A DNA stretch of 32,178 bases from contig JAIEPM010000331.1 in the NCBI GenBank assembly GCA_019748395.1, positions 1-32,178 on the forward strand, read 5' to 3'. The stretch comes from Candidatus Obscuribacterales bacterium. Its GTDB lineage: Bacteria; Cyanobacteriota; Vampirovibrionia; Obscuribacterales; Obscuribacteraceae. Made by a program: the position numbers and the translations under genes. The notes under the pieces were generated by a model. That model made no database searches, was not told the DNA's origin, and was given only the letters and a program-made list of their open reading frames with translations. Below are positions 15,097 to 23,011 of the stretch, piece by piece; positions within the stretch are counted from its first letter, which is position 1, and the number at the start of each line of letters is the position of its first letter.

Positions 15097-16566
15097 CTAA
15101 TCTATTTTCTGTCTGTCCAGAACAGTGACTGATTCAATGTGATAGGTTTGCGGGAAAAGGTCAAGCGGTTGTATTGATTTGCTCTTATATCCGCATTCGC
15201 TGAGAATTTTCAGGTCACGTGCAAGAGTGGCCGGGTTGCAACTTACATAAACAATTCGTCTGGCCTCCATGCCGGCCGCGCAAATCAATGTCTCTCGGTC
15301 CACCCCTTTTCGAGGCGGGTCAAGAATAATCAGATCCGGTTTCAAGTTTTCACCCGAGAGCTGCGGGAAAACCGATTCAACCGTGCCGCATATTGCTTTG
15401 ACGTTTTCCACTGAGTTTGACTGCAATATCAACTCGGCATCTTTAATCGCATCTTCCACTTCTTCAATGGCAATGACTTTATGAGCAAGCGGGGACACCC
15501 AGATTGCCATACTCGCAACGCCGGCAAATGCGTCAATTACCAGGTCGAGCTTCTCCTTTCCAAGCGACTCGGCCAGCTCTTTTGCGGCTTGCAAAACAAG
15601 GTCCATCAAAATTTCTGCCTGTTTTGAATTTACCTGGAAAAAACTTCCTGTAGATATGCGGAACTTGAAATTACTCTTTTGATTTTGCTTCTTCAATATC
15701 GCCGAGCTGAGCTCTTCAATAATATGGTCGGCGCCGCCCAGCAGCCGGGTTTTCTTGCCCATAATTCGATTTCCGCGGGCATCGTTGAAGTTTATGCATA
15801 CGCCCTTCAGCTTGCCTGGAAAAGAGTCAATCAAGGCTTCTGCGAGTTTTTTTAAGCGCTTTTCCAGCTCAGTCTCAAGTTTTTGCTCGCTTAAATTAAG
15901 AACCAGAGTCAAAAGAACAGTATCTTCAGAAACGCTATGGCGTGCGATGAAATGCCTGATTAAGCCGCTATGAGTTTTTTCTTTGTATGCGCTCAATCCG
16001 AAATCCTCGGAAGCTTCCTTGGCTGCTTCCAGAATCCGGTCTAGTAACTCAGGTTGCACCGGACAGTGTTTGATGTTGATCAGCTCGTGAGAAGCTTCCT
16101 TGTAATATCCGGCCAGTATGCGGCTGGATTTTTCCGGCGAACTCACCGGGTACTGAACTTTGTTTCTGTAATGCAGTGAGTTCTCGGCTTCAAGCGCATC
16201 TTTAACTATGGAGGGGTCAATTCCTGTCATATGTCCGATTAATTGCTTAACCATGTCGGTTTTCAAATTCAACTGTTCTTCGTATTTGATATGCTGCCAC
16301 TGGCAGCCGCCACAAAGTTTGAACAATTTGCAGGGCGGCTCCTGTCTCAAATTGGACGGATGTTTCAACTTAGTGATTCGGGCGTGAGCGAAATCTTTTC
16401 TTACATCGTAAAGCTCGAGATCGGCAATATCTCCAGGCACCGCCCTGTCCACAAAAATGGCCAGACCTTCGCTTTTGCAAAAACCCTGTCCGCCCGGAGC
16501 AATTGAATCTATGCGGATGCCTTCAAGAATTTGATTCTTTCTGAATGAATGTCTGGCTTTGCTCAA
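15097..16566 (-). CDS. rlmD: 23S rRNA (uracil-5-)-methyltransferase, RlmD/RumA type
   Basis: A 489-aa S-adenosylmethionine-dependent methyltransferase of the TrmA/RumA family. A TRAM RNA-binding domain (about 10-68) is followed by a [4Fe-4S] ligand set C79, C85, C88 (CKLFKLCGGC) and C168. The methyltransferase domain has the SAM loop VIDAFAGV (from 343), DPPRKGVD (416-423), the nucleophile C443 in YVSCNPATLARDL, and the general-base glutamate E478 in HIESV. It methylates uracil C5 in 23S rRNA; U1939 is the E. coli RlmD site, but the exact position here (U1939, U747 or both) cannot be told from sequence. The stop of the upstream secreted-protein gene is 2 bases away, so the two are co-transcribed. 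Confidence 0.94.
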   Translation of the reverse strand: MSKARHSFRKNQILEGIRIDSIAPGGQGFCKSEGLAIFVDRAVPGDIADLELYDVRKDFAHARITKLKHPSNLRQEPPCKLFKLCGGCQWQHIKYEEQLNLKTDMVKQLIGHMTGIDPSIVKDALEAENSLHYRNKVQYPVSSPEKSSRILAGYYKEASHELINIKHCPVQPELLDRILEAAKEASEDFGLSAYKEKTHSGLIRHFIARHSVSEDTVLLTLVLNLSEQKLETELEKRLKKLAEALIDSFPGKLKGVCINFNDARGNRIMGKKTRLLGGADHIIEELSSAILKKQNQKSNFKFRISTGSFFQVNSKQAEILMDLVLQAAKELAESLGKEKLDLVIDAFAGVASMAIWVSPLAHKVIAIEEVEDAIKDAELILQSNSVENVKAICGTVESVFPQLSGENLKPDLIILDPPRKGVDRETLICAAGMEARRIVYVSCNPATLARDLKILSECGYKSKSIQPLDLFPQTYHIESVTVLDRQKID

Positions 16567-16568
16567 AA

Positions 16569-17411
16569 TTAAAGTCCTTTCGCCGGCTCGTTCTTGATCT
16601 GGGGACTCTGTCCTAACGCACTTTTGGCTCTTCTGAGTTCCGGCTTTTGAATTTGTCCTGAGTTGATCAAGCCCTGCAGATAATCATCGAGAGCTTTGTT
16701 CAGGGTGTTGATTTGGGCAAGCAACTCTTTATCCTTTCCTCGTCTGGCTGCATCTTCCAGTCTGAAATAATCATCGCGGAAATGTCCAATTTCAAGCTTC
16801 TGGCTGCTCAACTCTTTCAAACGCAGGTGAATTGCCAGCCTCTTATCTTCGAAAGCCCCCGGGCAAACCGAGTCTGCGTTTACGATTCCGCTGTATGAGA
16901 GAGCTGAAAATTTTGCGCTGAGAGGATTTTTCTGCTTGTCCTCAGTAAGCAAAATGCTGTCGATTAGTTCTCTTTCTCCGATCTTTCCCTGGGCAAAGGC
17001 GCTGACCAGCTGTGCTCTTACTTCGACATCCCAATATTCGTTCTGCCGATCGTAGTCATAAAAAACACAGCGAATGACTTTGATATCATGAGCTGCAAGA
17101 GCGATTATTTTGCGTGAGAGTAAAACCGCATCAATTTTGCAATCGGCTCGGCTTGCGTCCGGATGCCTGAAAAGTGAAACTGTGGCAACACCGTTTGAGT
17201 ATGAAGCAAAGACCTGTTGCTTGTAGTCATTGTCCAGAATGTCCGATTCCTGAACAAGCTTTTTGATACTTAAAGCCAGAGTCTGAGATTCTTTGTTATC
17301 GGCTGCCGCAGAAGCCGGGCTCGAGATGCTCAAAAACGCAATCAGGCTCAAGCAAGTCGAAGCTTGGACAGCTCTTTGAGCTATGCGGGAGTTGTGGCGG
17401 CTTTTGAACAT
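16569..17411 (-). CDS. Secreted protein of unknown function, co-transcribed with rlmD
   Basis: A 280-aa protein with a Sec signal peptide (residues 1-36: basic MFKSRHNSRIAQR, hydrophobic CLSLIAFLSIS, cleavage near ASA|A). The mature protein is mixed alpha/beta; about 46-130 may be one small domain (KQQVFASYSNGVATVSLFRH, IKVIRCVFYDYD), followed by helices (IHLRLKELSSQKLEIGHF) and a Pro/Gln-rich tail. No family recognised. It starts at ATG 17411 and its stop is 2 bases before rlmD begins, so it leads the operon. It is divergent from the SbcD-like gene with a 51-base gap. Confidence 0.72.
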   Translation of the reverse strand: MFKSRHNSRIAQRAVQASTCLSLIAFLSISSPASAAADNKESQTLALSIKKLVQESDILDNDYKQQVFASYSNGVATVSLFRHPDASRADCKIDAVLLSRKIIALAAHDIKVIRCVFYDYDRQNEYWDVEVRAQLVSAFAQGKIGERELIDSILLTEDKQKNPLSAKFSALSYSGIVNADSVCPGAFEDKRLAIHLRLKELSSQKLEIGHFRDDYFRLEDAARRGKDKELLAQINTLNKALDDYLQGLINSGQIQKPELRRAKSALGQSPQIKNEPAKGL

Positions 17412-17462
17412 TCATACATTGTATATCATGTGCTATTGTTCGATAGGAATAGAGGCAGGGTC

Positions 17463-18689
17463 ATGCCAATCAAGCTTATCCATGTTTCGGATATTCATTT
17501 CGGCTCGGGTGAAAGTCACGGGCGGGTCAATCCTGCAAGCGGCCTGAATGTGCGCTTTGAGGATTTTGCTCTGGCTCTGTCCAGAGTTGTAGATTTCAGT
17601 ATTGAAAATAATGCAGATATATTTTTGTTCTCGGGGGATGCTTATAAAAATGCTTCGCCCGAACCTGTATACCAGCAAGCCTTTGCCCGGCAGTTGAAAA
17701 GACTTTCTGATGCAGCAATTCCGACAATTCTTCTGGTCGGTAATCACGACCAAATTCTCAAAGCCGGTGCCAGTCATTCCATGTCGGTGTTTCAGAGCCT
17801 GGAAGTTCCCGGCGTAACAATCATTGCTCAGCCGACTTTGCTTAAAATTGCAAGCAAGCACGGTGAGCTGCAAATCATCGGCTTGCCCCATGTTACTCGC
17901 AATTTGCTGATGACTCATGAGAAATATGCGCAGCTCAGTCCGTCTGAGCTGGACCGGGTTCTTGTAAGTCATGTCGGAGAAATACTTGAAGGTTTTTATG
18001 AAGAGCTGAATCCTGAAATTCCAACTCTAGTGACTGCCCATCTCATGCTGGATAGTGCAAGAGCCGGGGCAGAGCAGGAATTGATGCTTGGTTATTCGAT
18101 GAGCTTTCCCCTTTGCCAGTTTCTGGACGAACGCCTTGATTATGTGGCGCTCGGTCATGTGCATGCTCACCAGGTCTTGCATGAAAAACAACCGCTTGTC
18201 GCTTATGCAGGCAGTCTTGATCGGGTTGATTTCAGCGAAGAAAAAGAGGACAAGGGTTTTATTGAGGCGGACATTGAAAGAGGCAATGTTAATTGGCGTT
18301 TTCATTCTCTTCAGCCCCGGCCTTTTATCACCTTTTCGATAGATTTGAGCGAGTCTGAAAACCCGATGGAAGAGCTTTATCAGGCTGTTTTGCCGGCTGC
18401 AAAAGATGCTGCCGTATTTAGAATCAAATACAAAATTCAGCAAAATCGCCTTCCTGAAATTGATGAAGACCGCATCCGGGCAGCGCTTCCGCAGCTCTTG
18501 AGTCTGCGTTTTAAGGCAGAGTTGATTTATACCGAGCGCCCGCGCCGTTTGCCGGAGCTGAATGAAAAGGCTGTTTTTCAGCCGCTGCAGGCACTTGAAA
18601 AATACCTTGAAGAAAGCTCGCCCGAAAACAAAGATGCTTTGATGGAAAAAGCGCGAATGCTTATAAGCAAGGCCCAGCAAGAAGAATGA
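17463..18689 (+). CDS. sbcD: SbcD/Mre11-like DNA repair metallophosphoesterase
   Basis: A 408-aa calcineurin-type phosphoesterase with the five metal-binding motifs in order: SDIHFG (D10, H12), FSGDAYKN (D59), GNHDQ (N94, H95), VTAHLM, and GHVHAHQ. The DAYKN variant and the following FARQLKRL helix are typical of SbcD-like repair nucleases. The C-terminal third carries the capping and dimer region. Mre11/SbcD acts with the SbcC/Rad50 ATPase on DNA hairpins and blocked ends. No sbcC follows; the next gene is unrelated, so the partner must be elsewhere if it exists. I chose the ATG at 17463 because the family begins at MPIKLIHVSD; an open frame back to 17364 overlaps the divergent gene. Confidence 0.88.
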   Translation: MPIKLIHVSDIHFGSGESHGRVNPASGLNVRFEDFALALSRVVDFSIENNADIFLFSGDAYKNASPEPVYQQAFARQLKRLSDAAIPTILLVGNHDQILKAGASHSMSVFQSLEVPGVTIIAQPTLLKIASKHGELQIIGLPHVTRNLLMTHEKYAQLSPSELDRVLVSHVGEILEGFYEELNPEIPTLVTAHLMLDSARAGAEQELMLGYSMSFPLCQFLDERLDYVALGHVHAHQVLHEKQPLVAYAGSLDRVDFSEEKEDKGFIEADIERGNVNWRFHSLQPRPFITFSIDLSESENPMEELYQAVLPAAKDAAVFRIKYKIQQNRLPEIDEDRIRAALPQLLSLRFKAELIYTERPRRLPELNEKAVFQPLQALEKYLEESSPENKDALMEKARMLISKAQQEE

Positions 18690-18746
18690 AAGATCGAACT
18701 CAGTTCCGCAAGCTCGACTTGAATTACTGAAAGCTCGCTAGATTAA

Positions 18747-18768
18747 GGATTTTTATGGGATTTTTATG
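18747..18768 (+). repeat. Tandem exact 11-bp repeat upstream of the gene at 18847
   Basis: GGATTTTTATG occurs twice back to back (18747-18757 and 18758-18768). The 11-bp period is one helical turn, as in tandem activator sites such as Pho-type boxes. It ends 78 bases before the ATG. A TATATA sequence lies at 18810-18815, but no -35 of quality sits at normal spacing, which would fit an activator-dependent promoter. Confidence 0.5.
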
Positions 18769-18846
18769 GTGGTCCTCCCATTTTTTAGCGAAAAATCAGG
18801 CGCTGCGGATATATAGTTGTTGTCATGAGACGCGCGGAGAAGCAAT

Positions 18847-19449
18847 ATGCCTCCTTTCTACAAACAATCTAACGGTATGAAAGCTGCCGGTGCAGGAATC
18901 TCGGAAGCTGGATATGAAGGTGCATCAACTCTTTTCGAGCAGGCTAAGGGAGCGCTTGGAGATGCCAAATGCCCTTTCATGCCATCCAACGCGGAAGAAG
19001 CTGCATCGGCTAAAGCGGCTGCCGACGCCTATCTATCCTGTCGCAACGGCCAGGTCGGAGCAGACGCGGCCTTTAATCAACAGGGAGCAGTTGATGTTCC
19101 CGATCTTCAAATAAGTTCCGATGCTTCTGTTTCCGGCTTTGATCTCGGTAAAATGCTCAATGACTTTGTAGGAAACATGGGCGATATGCTCAATCAAGTT
19201 GTGAGCGGACCGCTAGGCATAATCGGCTCTTTAGTGAGTTTTCTGGTCAAGTTATTTTCAGATATGGCCGGCAGTCTGGCCGACTTTCTGGCAGAAACCG
19301 CTCGAGCCGCAGCCGCTTCTGTTGAAGAAGCTTTGAAGAAGCAAATGCAGGCTTCGGCCGATTCTGCAAAGGCTTTGCAATCTCTCGAGCTTTATAACCA
19401 GAGTGCAAGTACTCAGATTCTGTCTCACTCGCTGAGCAGCTCAGTCTAA
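18847..19449 (+). CDS. Ala/Ser-rich helical protein with a hydrophobic middle, unknown function
   Basis: A 200-aa protein with no signal peptide. Residues 1-75 are Ala/Glu-rich helix with two cysteines (C42, C65). Residues 97-150 are amphipathic to hydrophobic, including GPLGIIGSLVSFLVKLF (121-137), long enough to enter a membrane. The C-terminus is again Ala/Gln/Ser-rich helix (AETARAAAASVEEALKKQ). The ATG is preceded by GGAG at good spacing. No family recognised. The pattern of polar helix, hydrophobic helix, polar helix without a signal is seen in translocator, holin or bacteriocin-like proteins, but that is only a resemblance. The tandem repeat upstream suggests dedicated control. Confidence 0.65.
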   Translation: MPPFYKQSNGMKAAGAGISEAGYEGASTLFEQAKGALGDAKCPFMPSNAEEAASAKAAADAYLSCRNGQVGADAAFNQQGAVDVPDLQISSDASVSGFDLGKMLNDFVGNMGDMLNQVVSGPLGIIGSLVSFLVKLFSDMAGSLADFLAETARAAAASVEEALKKQMQASADSAKALQSLELYNQSASTQILSHSLSSSV

Positions 19450-19491
19450 AAATCAAGCGGGAGTTTCGGCTTCAAGCTTCTGATTTTGAGC

Positions 19492-19788
19492 TTATAGCTG
19501 TCTTAGATCGATCAGCTTGTCTGCTTTTAGGCAGCGACTCGGTGCCTTTTCCGTGCTTGAATCGTTGTGCAGATCTTCGAGATTTGCCAGTTTTTCCAGG
19601 TAGTATTTGCCGAACATCGGGCTTACCCCGATTTCCGGCGGCTCTTCTGTTTCAGATGCCTTGTTCTTTGAGCGATCCTGAACTACCGATTTCTCTTGCT
19701 TTCGTGAAGAGCTGATTGGTCTTATTGCACTGTGTCTATTTGAAAGACGACTGATAATGCTGCGCGCCTGTTCGACAACTTTGCTCAT
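19492..19788 (-). CDS. Small polar protein, unknown function
   Basis: A 98-aa protein with a basic helical N-terminus (MSKVVEQARSIISRLSN), a central polar disordered stretch rich in Ser, Lys, Gln and Glu (about 25-55), and a short helical segment (SPMFGKYYLEKLANLEDLH). There is no membrane segment. I chose the ATG at 19788 because AGGAG lies 8 bases upstream; the frame is open to 19884. The N-terminal style recalls that of the 149-aa protein at 31568 (basic, Ser-rich), but I cannot show homology. No function can be given. Confidence 0.55.
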   Translation of the reverse strand: MSKVVEQARSIISRLSNRHSAIRPISSSRKQEKSVVQDRSKNKASETEEPPEIGVSPMFGKYYLEKLANLEDLHNDSSTEKAPSRCLKADKLIDLRQL

Positions 19789-20128
19789 GAGCATTACTCC
19801 TGTTGCCTTCTGCAGTTTCCTCCTGATTGGAAGCTGCCTAGAGTAAATATCCGGAGCCTGAATCGATTGGACAAGAATTGCCAATCTTGCTCATGGGAAG
19901 ATTTTCATCTGACTCCATATTTAGTGATGAAATTGAAATTGTAGTGTATTGACGGACTCTGAGATTTCGTTAACATGGAGTTATGGGTACTGTATATGGT
20001 GCCCTGACCGGTTGGAAATACAAAGCTCGAACTCATTCACATCACTTGAATACACCCGTGTGGATTTGACAAGCCGAATTCAAAACCGCAACATAAACTT
20101 CAGAACGCCTGACGGAGGCATCCAGAAA
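19789..20128. other. 340-base divergent region between two small genes
   Basis: It holds a plus-strand promoter candidate at 19970-19998. A plus-strand frame is open from a TTG at 19949 into the next gene, but the sequence before 20129 reads as noise and lacks a ribosome binding site. No structured RNA was seen. Confidence 0.4.
19970..19998 (+). promoter_or_regulatory. Promoter candidate for the 80-aa gene
   Basis: TTAACA (19970-19975, five of six) and TATATG (19993-19998, four of six) are exactly 17 bases apart. Transcription would start near 20005 and give a leader of about 125 bases. Confidence 0.35.
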
Positions 20129-20371
20129 ATGGAACCTTTTGATTTGATTGAGTTTCAACAAAAAGCAAGGGAAATAACAGATCCCCGAAAGCTTTTCGAG
20201 CTTTGGGAGGAATGCTGCCGCCGTTATGAGCGAAATGAAATTGGTCGCTACGAGCTTGAAGAGATGAAAGATGTAATCTGGCCTAACTTGCAAGCTCTGG
20301 CCTCGCTAAAACGAATTATCAACGACGACGTTTCAGACGTGAGTCTGGCTAAGAAACGAAAAATCTCTTAA
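20129..20371 (+). CDS. Small charged helical protein, unknown function
   Basis: An 80-aa highly charged helical protein (FDLIEFQQKAREITDP, then KLFELWEECCRRYERNEIG) with a CC pair and a basic C-terminus (AKKRKIS). There is no signal or membrane segment. The ATG at 20129 has GGAGG 10 bases upstream, which is better than any earlier start in the open frame reaching back to 19949. It sits 88 bases before the 454-aa gene on the same strand with a hairpin between; it could be an accessory or regulator of that gene, but nothing in the sequence proves it. Confidence 0.6.
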   Translation: MEPFDLIEFQQKAREITDPRKLFELWEECCRRYERNEIGRYELEEMKDVIWPNLQALASLKRIINDDVSDVSLAKKRKIS

Positions 20372-20400
20372 ATCCTGTTGCCCCTTAGCTTTCGGGATCT

Positions 20401-20424
20401 CACAATCTGGAGAGTCAGATTGTG
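20401..20424 (+). promoter_or_regulatory. Perfect hairpin just upstream of the 454-aa gene
   Basis: Nine-base arms CACAATCTG and CAGATTGTG with a six-base loop lie 29 bases after the 80-aa gene and about 21 bases before the ribosome binding site of the next gene. No U-run follows. It may reduce read-through or serve as an operator. Confidence 0.45.
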
Positions 20425-20459
20425 TATCATTTGGCGAGCAGTTCTGGGGGAGAATGGAT

Positions 20460-21824
20460 ATGGGCGTTGGTCTCAATCTGATTGGACAACTGGCAGCTCC
20501 TCAAGAACTGGAAAACTGGTTTAATGCCGTCTGGGATTGGCTCGGTAAAAGCTATCCCGGCATGGCCAGCGGTGCGGGTTTGGGAAAGACTCCCGATGAT
20601 GAATATCTGAATGTGACTTTGCGCTTTCATCCGGCTGCAGATCCGGTCAAGCTCTGGCTTTCGGATGCACAAGTTTTGCATGTCAGTGCTGAAACAGCCA
20701 GCGCCGGACCAGGTTATCATCTATTTCTTTGCGACGTTTTCTGGACAATGGCGGAAACCTTCGGTATAAGCTGGGCGCCCGAAGATGATGAAAGTGATCC
20801 TGATCGCAGCAACCCGACTTTCTTTTCAAAAGACCCCGAGCAAGCTTATTATGAGATGTTTTCCTGGCTTGCATCGATGGCGGCAAGCGCATCGATTATG
20901 TCTTCTAGTGGTACTTTTCGCCTGGCAATGTCTCCTTCATATCAGTTTTTCAGTGAGCAAGCCCTGATTACTTCCATGGGTCCTCGCTCTGCTGCCTGGC
21001 TCAAAGAAGTCGCGAAGAATCCCGGTGCCGGTGCCGATGTTTTCCCCTGGCTGAAACCGGACGCCGGAGCAGAATATCTCTTAAATCGGGCGCTCTGTCA
21101 TATGTGGACTGATATTCGCTGGTGCAAACCCATTGCCGACGGCGATGAAATATTGATGCGCAATGTGCTTTTCTTGCTGAAAGAGGCATACAAGCTTGAT
21201 CCGGCTTTGAATTATCCATGGCGGGAATGGGCTGAAATTATGGCTTATGCAAAGGTGGAAGACGAACTGAGCCCTATGGTTCGCAAAAATGCCGTGGCGG
21301 CGCCGATATCAGAGCCGATTGGTTACCGTCGTCGTGAACTTAGAGTCATGCTCGATCAGGGTTGGTCTGTTTTGATTCCCGGCAGCTTTTCCGAATCAGG
21401 TACTTTTGATCCGGCCACAATGAATCATAACTGGCAGTTCTGGAATGACGAACTGATGATCTGGTTTACCACTTATCCCACTTACGGTGATGCGTCAGGC
21501 AATATAATGCCTGTGAATGAGGCTATTAAAGAGCTGGATGAGCTTCAAAAAAATCTCGGTGACTTTGTGGAAGAAGACTCCTCCGGCAAAGTATGGCGTC
21601 GGACCTTCATGTCCGGAGATCCTCAAAAATCCGACTCTTTTAGATTCAGCTCAATTCTTCTAGTGCCCGGGCGACTTGCCATGACCCATGTGTTCTCTCA
21701 GAAGAAGGACGACCTTGATTCGGCAATCGGTTTTTTCAAAGCTGTCGATAACACTGCCGGAAACAGTATTAAATATCTGGACCAGCCGCGCTGGCCGCGG
21801 GTAGACCTGGTCAGTAACAATTAG
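20460..21824 (+). CDS. Large soluble protein of unknown function with a GPGYH motif
   Basis: A 454-aa cytoplasmic-looking protein with no signal peptide or membrane segment. It is rich in aromatics (many Trp, Phe and Tyr). A distinctive SAGPGYHLFLCDV segment lies at about 81-93, after a beta-like stretch (NVTLRFHPAADPVKLWL). A helical middle (LLNRALCHMWTDIRWCKP) and a C-terminal region (SFRFSSILLVPGRLAMTH) follow. I have a faint memory of GPGYH-containing proteins elsewhere but cannot name a family. The start is the second of two ATGs: GGGGGAG is 7 bases before 20460 but only 1 base before 20454. The gene follows the 80-aa gene and precedes a secreted GATase-like protein. Confidence 0.72.
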   Translation: MGVGLNLIGQLAAPQELENWFNAVWDWLGKSYPGMASGAGLGKTPDDEYLNVTLRFHPAADPVKLWLSDAQVLHVSAETASAGPGYHLFLCDVFWTMAETFGISWAPEDDESDPDRSNPTFFSKDPEQAYYEMFSWLASMAASASIMSSSGTFRLAMSPSYQFFSEQALITSMGPRSAAWLKEVAKNPGAGADVFPWLKPDAGAEYLLNRALCHMWTDIRWCKPIADGDEILMRNVLFLLKEAYKLDPALNYPWREWAEIMAYAKVEDELSPMVRKNAVAAPISEPIGYRRRELRVMLDQGWSVLIPGSFSESGTFDPATMNHNWQFWNDELMIWFTTYPTYGDASGNIMPVNEAIKELDELQKNLGDFVEEDSSGKVWRRTFMSGDPQKSDSFRFSSILLVPGRLAMTHVFSQKKDDLDSAIGFFKAVDNTAGNSIKYLDQPRWPRVDLVSNN

Positions 21825-21925
21825 CTTGAGGAAGCGGCTTTGAGAGATTCCTTGTGTAAAATGGAACCGATTGCGGCCGGCTTCGTCTGAACTTTAGTTG
21901 TCCCGAAAATTGTCGAGCTCTTGCT

Positions 21926-23011
21926 TTGAAAAAGAGACTGTTGTTTTTACTATCTTCAATTGCTCTGTCTATGACAGCCGCAACTGCCTCCGACTGGGAA
22001 GAAGAGTCGGGCATGCCGCATCGAGCACCGGCAATTGCAAGTCCACCCGGTCCTGAGCAAGCGCCGCCGCCTTTGTCGGTTAAAGCTGGTTCTGAAACTG
22101 CGTTTTTACAGGGCAGTGCCAGCACAATTAGAACGCGAATACCGAGCTATCAGACTTTGGCTGCTCAGAGCGCCGCTAGAGTTGCCGAGTTGCAGCGAAT
22201 CGACGCAGAAGCAACGCCTTTTCTTGCATCGGCAGTTACTGATCAAATTGTTCAACCTGCAGTTTTCCGGGCTTTTCTTGAAAAAAATCATCCAGGGACT
22301 GTTTTGAGCGCTGCGTCTGCCCAGGATCTTGTTCTGGCTAAGGGGCGCTGGGACGACAGCAGCAAGCCACTCAGAGCTTACGGACTGAGTTTTCAGAGTA
22401 TCAAAACCAAGCAACTGGAAGATTATTCTCTTTCAAATTGCAAGGTTTTGATTCTTGATTGTGCCGGCGAAATACCGCGCGCCGCTGTGCAAAAAGTCAG
22501 AGACTTTGTGGGTAACGGCGGTTATTTAATCAGCACGGACTGGGCTTTGCAAAATGTTATTGAACGGGCTTTCCCGGGCTTTGTGCAATGGAGCGGCGAC
22601 AAAACCGATGGTGTGATCACCGATGCTTTTGTGATCGAGGCAGACCCCTCTTTGCTTAAAGGTTTCAGCGGCAGACGCTTTACCTGGAAGCTTGACCGTC
22701 AGAGTCAGTGCGTAAGAATTTTGAATCCTTCGCGCGTTCATATTATTGCCCGCAGCTCGCGGCTGGCTCATCAAGATTCGCAATACCGGGTCCTGCCCGA
22801 TCAGATACAGGCCGGCGCGCTGGCACTTGAATTTGAGTTTGGACGAGGCAAAGTTTTGCATCTGGTCGGTCATTTCGACAACTGTTCAAACTCTTTTCGT
22901 CCATATCTTTTGCCTGATCCTGCCCCCGGTGCCGGTGTCAGTTTACGGCAGGGATTGGCTGGAAATTTCATTATGGAAGCACTTTCTAAAGCAAAGGCTC
23001 CGGCTCACTGA
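21926..23011 (+). CDS. Secreted GATase-like (DUF4159/ThuA-like) domain protein
   Basis: A 361-aa protein. Residues 1-22 (start MKKRLLFLLSSIALS) are a clear Sec signal, which fixes the unusual TTG start. A Pro-rich linker and helical region follow to about 150. Residues about 160-320 look like a class-I glutamine-amidotransferase-like fold: LSNCKVLILDCAGEIP, VRDFVGNGGYLISTDWAL, and late GRGKVLHLVGHF. Such domains in exported proteins (DUF4159, ThuA-like) often lack the catalytic triad and bind ligands; I see no certain nucleophile here, though C182-like positions occur. The ribosome binding site is poor. Its stop overlaps the end of the convergent DUF547 gene by 7 bases. Confidence 0.7.
   Translation: MKKRLLFLLSSIALSMTAATASDWEEESGMPHRAPAIASPPGPEQAPPPLSVKAGSETAFLQGSASTIRTRIPSYQTLAAQSAARVAELQRIDAEATPFLASAVTDQIVQPAVFRAFLEKNHPGTVLSAASAQDLVLAKGRWDDSSKPLRAYGLSFQSIKTKQLEDYSLSNCKVLILDCAGEIPRAAVQKVRDFVGNGGYLISTDWALQNVIERAFPGFVQWSGDKTDGVITDAFVIEADPSLLKGFSGRRFTWKLDRQSQCVRILNPSRVHIIARSSRLAHQDSQYRVLPDQIQAGALALEFEFGRGKVLHLVGHFDNCSNSFRPYLLPDPAPGAGVSLRQGLAGNFIMEALSKAKAPAH

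Noticed and set aside
1406-19903. Shared 12-mer CATGGGAAGATT at 1406-1417 and 19892-19903
   Set aside because: In a 32-kb window dozens of 12-base matches are expected by chance; only one copy lies in a palindrome and the contexts differ.
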